A stretch of 64,000 nt of DNA from Mesorhizobium sp. M1C.F.Ca.ET.210.01.1.1 (lineage in GTDB: Bacteria; Pseudomonadota; Alphaproteobacteria; Rhizobiales; Rhizobiaceae). Position 1 is the first letter of the stretch. Each line of letters starts with the position of its first letter. The translations under genes were made by a program, and so were the position numbers. Below, piece by piece: positions 1 through 7,913 of the stretch. The stretch lies in NCBI RefSeq assembly GCF_004791585.1, contig NZ_SRUU01000016.1, forward strand, positions 62,001-126,000, in the 5' to 3' direction. Below the pieces are notes generated by a model that did not search any database, was not told the origin of the DNA, and was given only the letters and a program-made list of their open reading frames with translations.

Positions 1-2
1 GG

Positions 3-152
3 CGGGCATCCGATTCCTCGCCCGGCCGCGTCGTCGAATATGCCGAGCCGGAGCTCAGATGCTGGATGCCCCTGCCCACGGCCGGACGCGGGACGATGCC
101 TACACCGTGGGAAGAGGATGAGGTGCCGCTGGTGGATGGGGAAGGGATTTAG
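3..152 (+). CDS. 3' end of an unidentified gene (partial)
   Basis: The frame is open from the window edge to a TAG stop at 150-152, giving about 49 residues that end in an acidic tail (TPWEEDEVPLVDGEGI). The stretch contains CWMPLP but I recognise no family. It converges on the Rieske gene that begins its stop at 204. The absence of stops over 50 codons and the protein-like composition support a real 3' end, but the reading is short and could be chance in GC-rich DNA. Confidence 0.35.
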   Translation, partial: RASDSSPGRVVEYAEPELRCWMPLPTAGRGTMPTPWEEDEVPLVDGEGI

Positions 153-203
153 GCGGGTCGCCCTCTCCCTCCGCCGGCGATTTCGCCAATCGCCATAGGA
201 TTC

Positions 204-518
204 CTACCCCACCGCCACCAACACCTCCCCCGCCTCGACCTTTGCCGGATAGGTGCGGAGGTTGATGCACGGCGGCAGGCGCTTGGCCGCTCCGGTGCGG
301 TAATCGAAGGCGCCGGAATGCTTCGGACATTCGACCTCGTAGTCCATGACCAGGCCGTCGGCGATGTGCACGGCCTCATGCGTGCAGAGTCCGTCGGTGC
401 AGAACACCTCGTCGTCGGGGGAGCGGAAGACGGCATAGGTCTTGCCGCCATGGTCGAAGCGGCGGGCGCCTTCCTGTTCGATGTCGTCGAGGCCGCAGGC
501 CCTGATCCAGCCGGTCAT
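204..518 (-). CDS. Rieske-type [2Fe-2S] ferredoxin (MocE-like)
   Basis: A 104-residue soluble Rieske ferredoxin. The two cluster motifs are visible: CTH (Cys-x-His) followed about 17 residues later by CPKHSGAFD (Cys-x-x-His). The start at 518 is preceded by AGGTGAGAA; the longer open frame upstream has no such site. In rhizopine-degrading rhizobia, MocE-type ferredoxins pass electrons to an integral membrane oxygenase. Here the binding protein and a membrane di-iron oxygenase lie just upstream in the same direction, which supports that role. A ferredoxin reductase is not visible in the window and may lie elsewhere. The exact substrate is inferred, not shown. Confidence 0.85.
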   Translation of the reverse strand: MTGWIRACGLDDIEQEGARRFDHGGKTYAVFRSPDDEVFCTDGLCTHEAVHIADGLVMDYEVECPKHSGAFDYRTGAAKRLPPCINLRTYPAKVEAGEVLVAVG

Positions 519-582
519 GTTTCTCACCTGTAAGTGCGATTGCGGCGAGCCTCCGGGGCTTGCCCGGAGGCTCAGTCCTGGG

Positions 583-1524
583 TCAGTTCTTGCCGAGGTA
601 CTCTGCCGCATTCGCGGGCGTCACCAGCTCGAACGGCACGTAGACGACGCGGTCGACCTTCTCGCCCTTGGCTAAGGCAAGTGCTGCATCGACACCGCCG
701 CCGCCCTGCCCCTTGGCATTCTGGAACACCGTCACCGAAAGCTCGCCGGCCTTCATCGACTGCAGGCCGTCCTGCGTGGCGTCGATGCCGCCGACCACGA
801 CGTTCTTCATGTCGACGCCATTGGCCTTCAGCGCCAGGATGGCGCCGATGGCGGATTCATCGTTGTTGGCGATGACGGCGTCGGGCGCCGGACCGGCGGT
901 CAGCCAGTTGGTCATCAGGTTCTGCGCATTGTCGCGCGACCATTCCGACGACTGCTTGTCGGTGACCTTGATGAAGCTGCACATGTCGGTCGAAAAGACC
1001 TGCTCGACATCCTTGGTGCGCTGGAGCGCCGCCTGGTGCACCAGGCTGCCCATGACGATGTAGGCACTGGCGCCGGAGGACTTGCCTTTGGCGCGCAGCA
1101 TCTTGCACACCTCGAAGGCTTCCAGCGTGCCGGACTCGACCTCGTTTGAGCCGACATAGACCTGTTTCTCAGGCAGCTTCGCCATGTCGACCGGCTCGAG
1201 ATTGACGAAGACCAGCGGAATGCCGGCCTTGGCGGCCTCTTCGCTGATGGTCTTGGAGGCATTGGTGTCGACGAGGGTGACGATGATGGCATCGACGCCT
1301 GAGGCGATGAAGTTCTTGACCTGATCGAGCTGCTTGGCGACGTCGTTCTGGGCATCCTCGACCTGGATGTCGGCGCCCTTCTCCTTGGCGCGGTCCTGCA
1401 TGCCGTGCATCAAGAGCGTCTGGAAATTGTTGTCGAAATTGACGATCGAGACGCCGAGCTTGGCGGCGAATGCGTTGGTCGACATCAGCGCAGCCAAAGC
1501 CGTCGAGATGAGAAGTTTCTTCAC
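583..1524 (-). CDS. Sugar/inositol-type ABC transporter periplasmic binding protein
   Basis: A 313-residue protein with an N-terminal signal peptide (Lys-rich start, hydrophobic core, AFAA cleavage region near residue 20). The mature part is a type I periplasmic binding protein of the ribose/rhizopine-binding class: AKLGVSIVNFDNNF opens the first lobe, GVDAIIVTLVD and VIANNDESAIGA are typical ligand-lobe strands. The family captures sugars or inositol derivatives for an ABC importer; no permease or ATPase gene is adjacent, so the partner transporter must be encoded outside. It follows the oxygenase gene after a gap holding two tandem hairpins, and precedes the Rieske ferredoxin, matching a Moc-like set. 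The ligand is unknown. Confidence 0.88.
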   Translation of the reverse strand: MKKLLISTALAALMSTNAFAAKLGVSIVNFDNNFQTLLMHGMQDRAKEKGADIQVEDAQNDVAKQLDQVKNFIASGVDAIIVTLVDTNASKTISEEAAKAGIPLVFVNLEPVDMAKLPEKQVYVGSNEVESGTLEAFEVCKMLRAKGKSSGASAYIVMGSLVHQAALQRTKDVEQVFSTDMCSFIKVTDKQSSEWSRDNAQNLMTNWLTAGPAPDAVIANNDESAIGAILALKANGVDMKNVVVGGIDATQDGLQSMKAGELSVTVFQNAKGQGGGGVDAALALAKGEKVDRVVYVPFELVTPANAAEYLGKN

Positions 1525-1596
1525 GGGGTTCCTCCCTTTGGACTGGAGCGCCGGGTCACTCCGCTTCTGATTTTCCGGCCCTTTCGGGATGGCTTG

Positions 1597-1650
1597 GGTG
1601 GAACGCCGAAGGCGTTCTCACCGGGTGGAAGGCCCAAGGCCTTCTCACCG
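1597..1650. repeat. Two tandem stem-loop units between oxygenase and binding-protein genes
   Basis: Two near-identical 27-bp units stand side by side. Each forms a hairpin: GAACGCC-gaa-GGCGTTC at 1601-1617 and GAAGGCC-caa-GGCCTTC at 1628-1644, flanked by GGTGG and TCACCG in both. The arms differ between units but pairing is kept, so the structure rather than the sequence appears conserved. They lie upstream of the binding-protein gene inside the presumed operon, a place where hairpins often stabilise or partly terminate mRNA. Confidence 0.7.
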
Positions 1651-1686
1651 GTGCACGGCCGAGGCCGCTCACATGGTCTGTCGGCG

Positions 1687-2694
1687 TCATTTCGCAGCCG
1701 CGTTGGCGCGCGCCTTCTTCTTCTCGTAGCGGGCCTGCATGCGCGCCTCGCCGTCCTTGCTGCCGTCGTGGAAGGTGCCGAACCAGCGGTCGAAGGGGAT
1801 CAGGCCGTCGCCGTAGTTCACCTCGAAATATTTGTGGTGGAGGTAGTGGATGTAGGCGTGGCTATCGACGGTTCTGTCCTCGGTCAGCTCGATCTTGTCG
1901 AAGCCGACATGGCCGGGAATGGCGCCGAAGCCCGCATAATGGAGCTGGTAGAGCGCCAGCAGCGGGTTCGACGGGATGATGAGATGCCAGAACGCCACGC
2001 CGAGATAGCCGAGTTGCTCGACCGGATGCATCGACAGGGACGACCAGGGCGACGGGTTTACCGAATTGTGGTGCACCGAATGCACCCATTTGTAGAGCGG
2101 CCCCCAGTGGATCGTCCGGTGCAGCAGGAAGAAATGCGTCTCGTGGATGATCGGCACCACAAGCGCCAGCAGGAACAGGTAGAGCGGGTGCTCGGCGAAG
2201 GTCAGCCACGGTACATAGCCATTGGCGTAGGCATAGAGGATCGCGACCTCGATCGCTGTCCAGATCGGCATGCCGGTGCCGAAGGTGCGCAGCATGTTGT
2301 CGAGGTTCTGGTTCTCGAAGAAGAAGGCCTTGCTCTTCTGCTCCGAAGGCCATTTGCCGTTGTATTTGAAGCGGTTGCCCTGGGCTCTCAAGATGTAGAG
2401 CCGAAGCTCGAAGACGCCGAAGAAGGCGAGCAGCGCCGCGCAGTTGACGATGAAGAGGCGCAGGATCCAGCCCCAGGACAAAGTCTTCATCACCTCGACG
2501 TCGGGCAGCACGAAGCGCCACCACGCCACCGCCAAGAGCGCGAACAGCAGATTGTAGGGCAGGAAATAACCCGGCAGCCATTTGAGCAGCGCCAGCGGGC
2601 GCGGCGGAAAGACGAAGAGTGGCGCGGTGCCGGCCGGTTCGTTCGGCGCCCAGTCACCTCTTTTGTTGCGCGTGCCGTATTGAAGGTCGTCCAT
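1687..2694 (-). CDS. Sterol desaturase/fatty acid hydroxylase family membrane oxygenase
   Basis: About 335 residues with several hydrophobic segments in the N-terminal two thirds. The di-iron histidine boxes of the fatty acid hydroxylase superfamily are visible: HETHFFLLHR, HSVHHNSVNPS and HYLHHKYFEVNYG. Such enzymes use O2 and electrons from a ferredoxin, and a Rieske ferredoxin gene lies two genes downstream. In the rhizopine system MocD is a membrane oxygenase of this general kind working with MocE/MocF. The ATG at 2694 is used; a GTG at 2706 in frame is possible. The gene starts 25 bp after the stop of the PanB-like gene. Confidence 0.85.
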   Translation of the reverse strand: MDDLQYGTRNKRGDWAPNEPAGTAPLFVFPPRPLALLKWLPGYFLPYNLLFALLAVAWWRFVLPDVEVMKTLSWGWILRLFIVNCAALLAFFGVFELRLYILRAQGNRFKYNGKWPSEQKSKAFFFENQNLDNMLRTFGTGMPIWTAIEVAILYAYANGYVPWLTFAEHPLYLFLLALVVPIIHETHFFLLHRTIHWGPLYKWVHSVHHNSVNPSPWSSLSMHPVEQLGYLGVAFWHLIIPSNPLLALYQLHYAGFGAIPGHVGFDKIELTEDRTVDSHAYIHYLHHKYFEVNYGDGLIPFDRWFGTFHDGSKDGEARMQARYEKKKARANAAAK

Positions 2695-2718
2695 GGCTGG
2701 TCTCACAAGGCCCCCATT

Positions 2719-3510
2719 TCACAAGGATTGTGCGAGGGTGAGGAAGCGGTCGTAGGCGGCATCGTCCATATCCACCTGGTGCCTGGCTTCCGGGTAGCTG
2801 CCTTCGGCGACGTCACGGCCGAAGGCGCGGAAGGCACTGATGCGCTTTTCCTGCAGCTCGGCCTCCAGCGTGACGAAGTCGGCATAGCGCTTGGCATGGC
2901 GCGGGTAGTGGCCGGTGTGCGTCCCCAGCACATCGCAGGAGAACAGGTACTGCGTGTCGCAAGCCGTACCGCAGCCCATGCCCATGGTGATCAGCGGTGT
3001 GCCGCGTGTGATGTGCTCGGCGAGGCGCACCGGCACCACTTCGACCTCGATGCAGGCAGCACCAGCATTCTCAAGATCCTTTGCAGCGCGCAGCACCTTG
3101 AAGGCTTCCTCCGCCGTGCGGCCGATGGCGCGGAAATTCGTCCAGGTGGCGCGGTTCGGCACCAGGCCGACGTGGCCGGTGACGGGAATGCCCTCGGCCG
3201 CCATGGCCTCGATGAAGCGCGGCGAGTGCGAGCAGTAAACCGCATCGGCGCCGCGCTTCATCATGGCGAAGCCAAGCCGCACCGCCTCGTCGGGCGAAGC
3301 GACCGCGCCATGCGGCATGCCGACGGAGAGGAAGGCGAAGGGTGCCGCCTGGCGGATGGCTTCCAGATTGTGGTCGGGCTCGCAGGAGAGGATGACGATG
3401 TCGCAGGCCACCGCGGCGGCCGCCTCGGCCGGCGTGTCGACGTGCAGCTGCAGCCATTTCCTGCTGCCCTTGGCGTTCCGCAGGTCATAGGCCGTCAGCC
3501 GTCTTGTCAC
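2719..3510 (-). CDS. PanB-like aldolase (ketopantoate hydroxymethyltransferase superfamily)
   Basis: A 263-residue protein resembling 3-methyl-2-oxobutanoate hydroxymethyltransferase: LSVGMPHGAV, GIPVTGHVGLVPN and LITMGMGCGTACDTQ correspond to the PanB barrel strands with Asp/His/Glu ligand regions. True PanB makes ketopantoate for coenzyme A. Here the gene sits in a LacI-controlled catabolic set with a membrane oxygenase, so a paralogue acting on another 2-oxo acid or in C1 transfer is more likely than the housekeeping panB. The operon position is first, directly after the regulator. Which substrate it uses cannot be told from sequence. Confidence 0.8.
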   Translation of the reverse strand: MTRRLTAYDLRNAKGSRKWLQLHVDTPAEAAAAVACDIVILSCEPDHNLEAIRQAAPFAFLSVGMPHGAVASPDEAVRLGFAMMKRGADAVYCSHSPRFIEAMAAEGIPVTGHVGLVPNRATWTNFRAIGRTAEEAFKVLRAAKDLENAGAACIEVEVVPVRLAEHITRGTPLITMGMGCGTACDTQYLFSCDVLGTHTGHYPRHAKRYADFVTLEAELQEKRISAFRAFGRDVAEGSYPEARHQVDMDDAAYDRFLTLAQSL

Positions 3511-3557
3511 TGGTGATCCTCCGTTTTGCGGGCGAGACGATCACGGCTGGAAAAAGT

Positions 3558-3648
3558 CCCCCTCACCCGGATTGCCACCTCTCCCGGCAAGAAGAGGATG
3601 CCGCCGGCGTCGGTGCTGCGCGGCGGCCGGATGAGGGGGAGATTTCAC
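3558..3648. repeat. Imperfect intergenic palindrome
   Basis: Between the PanB-like gene and the LacI gene, agtccccctcacccgg at the left pairs with ccggatgagggggaga at the right, around a GC-rich centre. It looks like one of the short rhizobial repeat units rather than a terminator, because no T-run follows on either side. Confidence 0.5.
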
Positions 3649-3725
3649 ACGCGATCGTCTTCCCGTTCACGGCGAGTTAGCACCGCGATTGCCGCGAAGG
3701 CTCGCGCTTCCTTGATCAAATCAGA

Positions 3726-4760
3726 TCAAAGGTTCTCGGCAGTGAAGGTGATGAAGCGGATCGGCGGGTTGTCGACCGGCAGGTCGTGCAGATTGAGCGC
3801 TGCCAGCACCAGGTCTATGGCGCGACGCGCCTGTGCTTCCGGCGCCTGGTCGAGCACGACGTCCATCGTGCCCTCGCGCAAGGCCCGCGCGCTGCGCTCG
3901 GTCAGCTCATGGCCGACGAAGAACATCTCGCGGCCTCTCACGTTGCGGCGCAGCACCTCGTTCAGCGCGGTGTTGGCGCCGCCGGCATTGTAGAGGCCGG
4001 CAAGGTCCGGCCAGCGCACGAACGCCTCGTGCAGTTGCTCGGCGTTGCGGTCGCCGTCGTCATGGCCGAAGAGCGCCGCGACCGGCTCGAAATCGTGGGC
4101 CTCCTCGATCAGATAGTCGAAGAAGCCGCGCACGCGGTCGCGGTGCACGCGATAAATCTGGCTGTGGCAGATCGCGGCCACCTTGCCAGGCCGCCGTTGC
4201 ATCTTCGCCATCAGCAGCCCGGCCATGCGGCCGGCGGCGTAATTGTCGATGCCGACATAGGTGCTCTTGGTGCCGGAGATCTGGGTGACGATCTGCACGG
4301 TCGGGATATTCTCCGCCTCAAGCTTGCGCAGCGCCGCGCTCACCAGCGGATGATCGGGCACGGCGAGGATAAGGGCAGCGCGCCGAAGCTCAGGTTCGAG
4401 GATGCGCCTGGCGATCGCCGCCGGGTTCGCTTCATCGAGGAAGGTGCGGTGGACGGCGATGGTGCGGTCGAGCGTCGCGGCGATGCGCTCGAAGGCGCGC
4501 GACAGCCGCGCGAAGAAGGTCGCGTCCGGCCTGACCAGGATCACCTCGATGCGGATCACGCCGCGATGCGCCTCCGGCAGCCGGCGCGGATAATCGAGCG
4601 AGCGCGCCGCCGCCACCACCTTCTCGACGGTCTGCGGCCGCACCCCGCCCCTGCCGTTCAGCACGCGCTCGACGGTGGCCGTGCCGACGCCGGCGCGGCG
4701 GGCGATTTCGAGGAAGGTGGGCTTTGGAATGGTGGGGCTCCAGCGACTGACAGCGCGCAA
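3726..4760 (-). CDS. LacI-family transcriptional regulator
   Basis: A 344-residue regulator. An N-terminal helix-turn-helix (PTFLEIARRAGVGTATVERVLNG, roughly residues 14-37) with the LacI hinge helix is followed by a periplasmic-binding-protein-like effector domain (YVGIDNYAAGRMAGLLMAKM). The apparent start is TTG at 4758-4760 with only a weak ribosome site, so the true start could differ by a few codons. It precedes the Moc-like genes in the same direction and probably senses the compound they degrade; the effector is not known. In this type Val/Glu replaces the usual SxxTVSR recognition helix residues (ATVERVL), which is a recognised variant subgroup. Confidence 0.88.
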   Translation of the reverse strand: MRAVSRWSPTIPKPTFLEIARRAGVGTATVERVLNGRGGVRPQTVEKVVAAARSLDYPRRLPEAHRGVIRIEVILVRPDATFFARLSRAFERIAATLDRTIAVHRTFLDEANPAAIARRILEPELRRAALILAVPDHPLVSAALRKLEAENIPTVQIVTQISGTKSTYVGIDNYAAGRMAGLLMAKMQRRPGKVAAICHSQIYRVHRDRVRGFFDYLIEEAHDFEPVAALFGHDDGDRNAEQLHEAFVRWPDLAGLYNAGGANTALNEVLRRNVRGREMFFVGHELTERSARALREGTMDVVLDQAPEAQARRAIDLVLAALNLHDLPVDNPPIRFITFTAENL

Positions 4761-4930
4761 AGCCTACCGGTTCTCTTCCTGCTGGAGAAGGCGGGAAGCC
4801 GACCGGCCGCGCGCCAAGCAACCGATTTTAGATACTTGCGACGGAACTAAAATACCCACAGCCGCTTTACCGGACGCCGCGTTGGACGGCCGACCCGCCT
4901 GGTAGCCGGCCCGATGCGGAGGGCGGCGGC

Positions 4931-6121
4931 ATGCCGCCCGGACGGGTGGAGGCGGATTTGGCGCTTGAAGATGCGGCGCGGGCGAACAGCGGCATTCGCT
5001 TCATGGTCATCGCGGTGGCGGCGGTGCCGCTGCTCTTCGCCCTGAGCGGCCTTGCCATCCGCTATGCCGCATTTGCCTCGGTGTCGGCGGACCCGAGCTT
5101 CGCGGCCTATGCCCGCGCGCTCTGCAGGTGGGATTGCTCATGGTATGTGAACCTTTCCGAACAGGGTTATGAGCGTTTTCCTATCCCGAACCACAGCAAT
5201 GTCGGACGTTGGGGATTCTTTCCGCTCTATCCGATGCTGGTGGCAGCCATCCGCTCGGTTCTCCCCTTCCCCACCATCGTGATCGCGACCATGGCATCGG
5301 TGGCGTGCAGCTATGCTTCGTGCCTCGTGGCATGGCCGCTGCTGGAGAAACACATGCGGGCCTATGTGCTCTATTGCACTTTCCTGCTGAGTGGCCCGTT
5401 CTCCTTCTACTTCGCCACTTTCCTGACCGAACCGCTCTTCGTGCTTTTGACGTCCTGCCTTTTTCTTGCGCTCAGGCGCTCGAACTATCTTGCCGCTGGC
5501 CTATCATGCGCGTTGCTGTCGGCAACGAGGCTCGTGGGCGTCCTTGCGGTCTTCGCGATCGTCATTCGCATGTTCGAGGAGCATCGCCAGAAGGGCGGAC
5601 CGGCCGTCGCCTTCCCACGCTGGCTGCTGAGCCGTCCGGATCTCATCATCGCCATATTGATCTCGCCTGCCGGATTGTTCGGCTACATCCTCTTCCTGCA
5701 TGTCACGGTCGGGGACGGCTTTGCCTTCGCCCATGTCCAGCGCGCGTTCGGACGCGTCGCGGGCGATCCGCTGCTGTTCGTGTGGGACGGCCTCTCCTAC
5801 CATCCGAAGGCCGGGTGGCTGCCCACGGCGCCGCAATGGAGCGCAATGGCGGCGATTGCCGGACTGGCGCTTTCGGGCGTGCTCGCGGTCCGCAGGCAAT
5901 ATGGCGCGGCCCTGTTCTGCGCTTTGGCCATCATCCTGCCCCTGACCACCAATCTGGCCTCCATGGTGAGGTATGTCGTCGGCCTTGCGCCGCTGACGAT
6001 GTTGACGACCTCCCTGCTGTCGGCATCGAGGCCGACCTTCGTGGCAGCCATGATAGCCCTCCCAGTCGCCTGCTTCTTCATGACCGTCGCCTGGCTCGGA
6101 GGCTATCTTGCCCTGGTCTGA
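4931..6121 (+). CDS. GT-C type membrane mannosyltransferase (PIG-V-like)
   Basis: A 396-residue polytopic membrane protein with about ten hydrophobic segments. RWDCSWYVNLSEQGYE in the first extracytoplasmic loop carries the Trp-Asp pair typical of GT-C enzymes of the PIG-V/GT76 type; FFPLYPML, FLTEPLFVLL and SATRLVGVL are further family-like motifs. Such enzymes transfer a hexose from a polyprenyl-phosphate sugar in the outer face of the membrane. The downstream gene overlaps its stop and is probably co-translated. A GT2-GtrA operon nearby may make the lipid-linked donor. The acceptor glycan is unknown. Confidence 0.75.
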   Translation: MPPGRVEADLALEDAARANSGIRFMVIAVAAVPLLFALSGLAIRYAAFASVSADPSFAAYARALCRWDCSWYVNLSEQGYERFPIPNHSNVGRWGFFPLYPMLVAAIRSVLPFPTIVIATMASVACSYASCLVAWPLLEKHMRAYVLYCTFLLSGPFSFYFATFLTEPLFVLLTSCLFLALRRSNYLAAGLSCALLSATRLVGVLAVFAIVIRMFEEHRQKGGPAVAFPRWLLSRPDLIIAILISPAGLFGYILFLHVTVGDGFAFAHVQRAFGRVAGDPLLFVWDGLSYHPKAGWLPTAPQWSAMAAIAGLALSGVLAVRRQYGAALFCALAIILPLTTNLASMVRYVVGLAPLTMLTTSLLSASRPTFVAAMIALPVACFFMTVAWLGGYLALV

Positions 6122-6734
6122 GCCAACGCAATCCGCCAGGCCGGCAGTCTTGCTCGGCGGCTACGGGCTGGCGGCCGCTCTTGCCGCGGCCGAACTCGCC
6201 ATCCTCGCGCTTGCCCTCAATCCAAACGTCAACAACGACTACCGCGCCTATTACATCGACAAGAGCACGACCTGCCTCAACCGCGACGCCGTCGGGCGCT
6301 ACACGCCCGGCCGCACGGTGTCGTTCCGCTCCGATGGCGCCAGAGAGGCAACCGCCATGATGGTCTGCGGCTGGTCGGGTCCGGTGGCCGACGGCACCCA
6401 CTCGCTGGGCGAGACGTCGCGGCTTCGCCTCGCGCTGCCGTCGCCGCCCGGCGAGGGTCTCCTGGCCACGCTGCAGATGGCCGCCGTCATCCGCCCGCCG
6501 CAGCTCTCGCAACGGGTCGTCATCTCGGCGAACGGCATCCGGCTGCACCAGGCGACGCTGTCCGGTCCCGCGCCGACGACCGTGACCCTCGCCATTCCGC
6601 GGGCAGCCCTGCCCGATAGCGGGATGCTGGAGATAGAATTCGACTATCCCGACGGCATCGCGCAGAGCCCCGCCGCAAGCAACATCTACAACCGCTCCAT
6701 CAAACTGATCTCATTCCGGCTGGATGCGCTTTAA
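6108..6734 (+). CDS. Membrane-anchored beta-rich protein coupled to the GT-C gene
   Basis: A 208-residue protein with one N-terminal membrane helix (about residues 15-38) followed by a soluble domain rich in beta strands, containing NVNNDYRAYYIDKSTTCL and ending in NRSIKLISFRLDAL. The start is TTG at 6108, overlapping the last 14 bases of the mannosyltransferase gene, so translation is probably coupled. The soluble part resembles the C-terminal beta-sandwich attached to some bacterial membrane glycosyltransferases, suggesting it is the split-off accessory domain of the upstream enzyme. No catalytic motif is seen. Confidence 0.65.
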   Translation: MPWSEPTQSARPAVLLGGYGLAAALAAAELAILALALNPNVNNDYRAYYIDKSTTCLNRDAVGRYTPGRTVSFRSDGAREATAMMVCGWSGPVADGTHSLGETSRLRLALPSPPGEGLLATLQMAAVIRPPQLSQRVVISANGIRLHQATLSGPAPTTVTLAIPRAALPDSGMLEIEFDYPDGIAQSPAASNIYNRSIKLISFRLDAL

Positions 6735-6795
6735 GTCTTTGTTTTATGCATGTCGTTTCCCAAAACCGCTGTACACTTTTGGGCGACATGCATCT
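6735..6795. repeat. RIME-like repeat fragment
   Basis: gtttt-atgcatgtcgtttcccaaaa at the left and tttt-gggcgacatgcat at the right form an imperfect palindrome with ATGCATGTCG/CGACATGCAT ends. It shares the TGTTTT and CGxTGTACACTTTT words with the longer repeats at 30786 and 54700, so it is probably a diverged member of the same family. It separates two convergent genes. Confidence 0.6.
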
Positions 6796-6799
6796 GGCT

Positions 6800-7243
6800 T
6801 CACGCGGACGTTTTGTCCCGCCGACCACGCCTCGCGAACACCCATCGGTCGAGCATCAGGAAATTGAGCGCCGGAATGACCAAGCAGGTGAGCAGGACGG
6901 GAACGAAGAGCGGCAGTCCGAAAAGCTCGGTCAGCAGCGACGGCGCCGCGTAGGCGACGGCAAGGCCGGTCGCGGTCAGCAGGAGGAAACGCGGCGCTTC
7001 CGTCCGGTGCGAGCCGGCCGACATGAAGGTGAAGAATTTGTGGGCCAGGTAGGAAAACACGGCGGCGGCGGCGTAGGCCGCGAGCGAGGCCTTCACGGGC
7101 GCAAGGCCGATCCATCCCGATCCGGCAAAGACGGCGACCAGGGCAGCGTAGAGGATCGTCGCGACGATGCCGACCGAGCCGAAGCGCGCCAGGAGCCTCA
7201 GGCTGGCGACGAAACGATGCTCAGGCACGCGCGACACAGGCAT
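6800..7243 (-). CDS. GtrA-family membrane protein
   Basis: A 147-residue protein with four predicted membrane helices and the GtrA hallmarks: RFGSVGIVATILYAAL at the start of helix 1, FSYLAHKFFTF between helices 2 and 3, and LDRWVF at the C terminus. GtrA proteins are thought to flip or help transfer polyprenyl-phosphate sugars. The ATG at 7243 is chosen because the longer frame lacks similarity. Its 5' end overlaps the end of the methyltransferase gene by 23 bp, placing it last in a GT2-methyltransferase-GtrA operon. Confidence 0.85.
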   Translation of the reverse strand: MPVSRVPEHRFVASLRLLARFGSVGIVATILYAALVAVFAGSGWIGLAPVKASLAAYAAAAVFSYLAHKFFTFMSAGSHRTEAPRFLLLTATGLAVAYAAPSLLTELFGLPLFVPVLLTCLVIPALNFLMLDRWVFARRGRRDKTSA

Positions 7244-7913
7244 ACTGCGCTCCGAGCGGCAGGCGCGCGAGGGCGCGCTCCAGCTTCCTGGCAAGGTGCC
7301 TCGCCGAGGGCAGAAGCAGAAAATGCTCGCAGCGGATGTCGCTGAAGCCTGCTTGCTCGAAAAGCGATGCCGCCTTGCCGGCGCCGAGCAAGACAGCATC
7401 CTCGTCGAACGGGCACCTCAACACCGCTATGCGGGTCAGCGGGTTGTAGGGGTTGTGCTCGATGATGCAGGCGAGCCCGCCTTGCCGAAGGACGCGCCGC
7501 ATCTCGCAGAAGAAGCCCTGCCACGACGCAGGCGGCACGTGGTGGACGACGCAGCTGGCAAAGGCCAGGTCGAACACGCCGTCGTCATAGGGCAGGCGCG
7601 AGGAGGTGCACGCCGTGTAGGCGACGCGCGGATTCTCCCGGCCGGCGCGCGACAGCGATTCCTTCGACACGTCGCAGCCGTCGAGGCGATCGAAGGCGTC
7701 CTCGAGATAGGGATGAAGCGACCCGACACCGCAGCCGACATCGAGCGCGCGCAGGTCTGCCCGACCCTGGCGACGGCGCTGCTCGAGCGCCAGGCGCCGC
7801 AAAAGCTCGGCCTTGGCAAGCAGGAAGAAATCGTGCCGAAGCCCGGAAAACCGGATCGATCCCTGAACCAGCTCGCCGTAATTGGATTTATAGCTGTCGA
7901 AGCGTTCGGACAT
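7221..7913 (-). CDS. Class I SAM-dependent methyltransferase
   Basis: A 230-residue protein with the SAM-binding motif DVGCGVG at residues 58-64, an acidic strand end (DGCDVS) and the post-motif FDLAFASCVVHHV typical of UbiE/Methyltransf_11 enzymes. The gene starts inside the last 26 bp of the GT2 gene and overlaps the GtrA gene downstream, so all three are translated together. It probably methylates a lipid-linked sugar or glycan, but the target is inferred from neighbours only. Confidence 0.82.
   Translation of the reverse strand: MSERFDSYKSNYGELVQGSIRFSGLRHDFFLLAKAELLRRLALEQRRRQGRADLRALDVGCGVGSLHPYLEDAFDRLDGCDVSKESLSRAGRENPRVAYTACTSSRLPYDDGVFDLAFASCVVHHVPPASWQGFFCEMRRVLRQGGLACIIEHNPYNPLTRIAVLRCPFDEDAVLLGAGKAASLFEQAGFSDIRCEHFLLLPSARHLARKLERALARLPLGAQYACVARA

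Noticed and set aside
1405..3516. 703-codon open frame on the plus strand
   Set aside because: It runs antisense to the binding-protein, oxygenase and PanB-like genes; Arg/Gly/His-rich shadow of GC-rich coding DNA with no domain.
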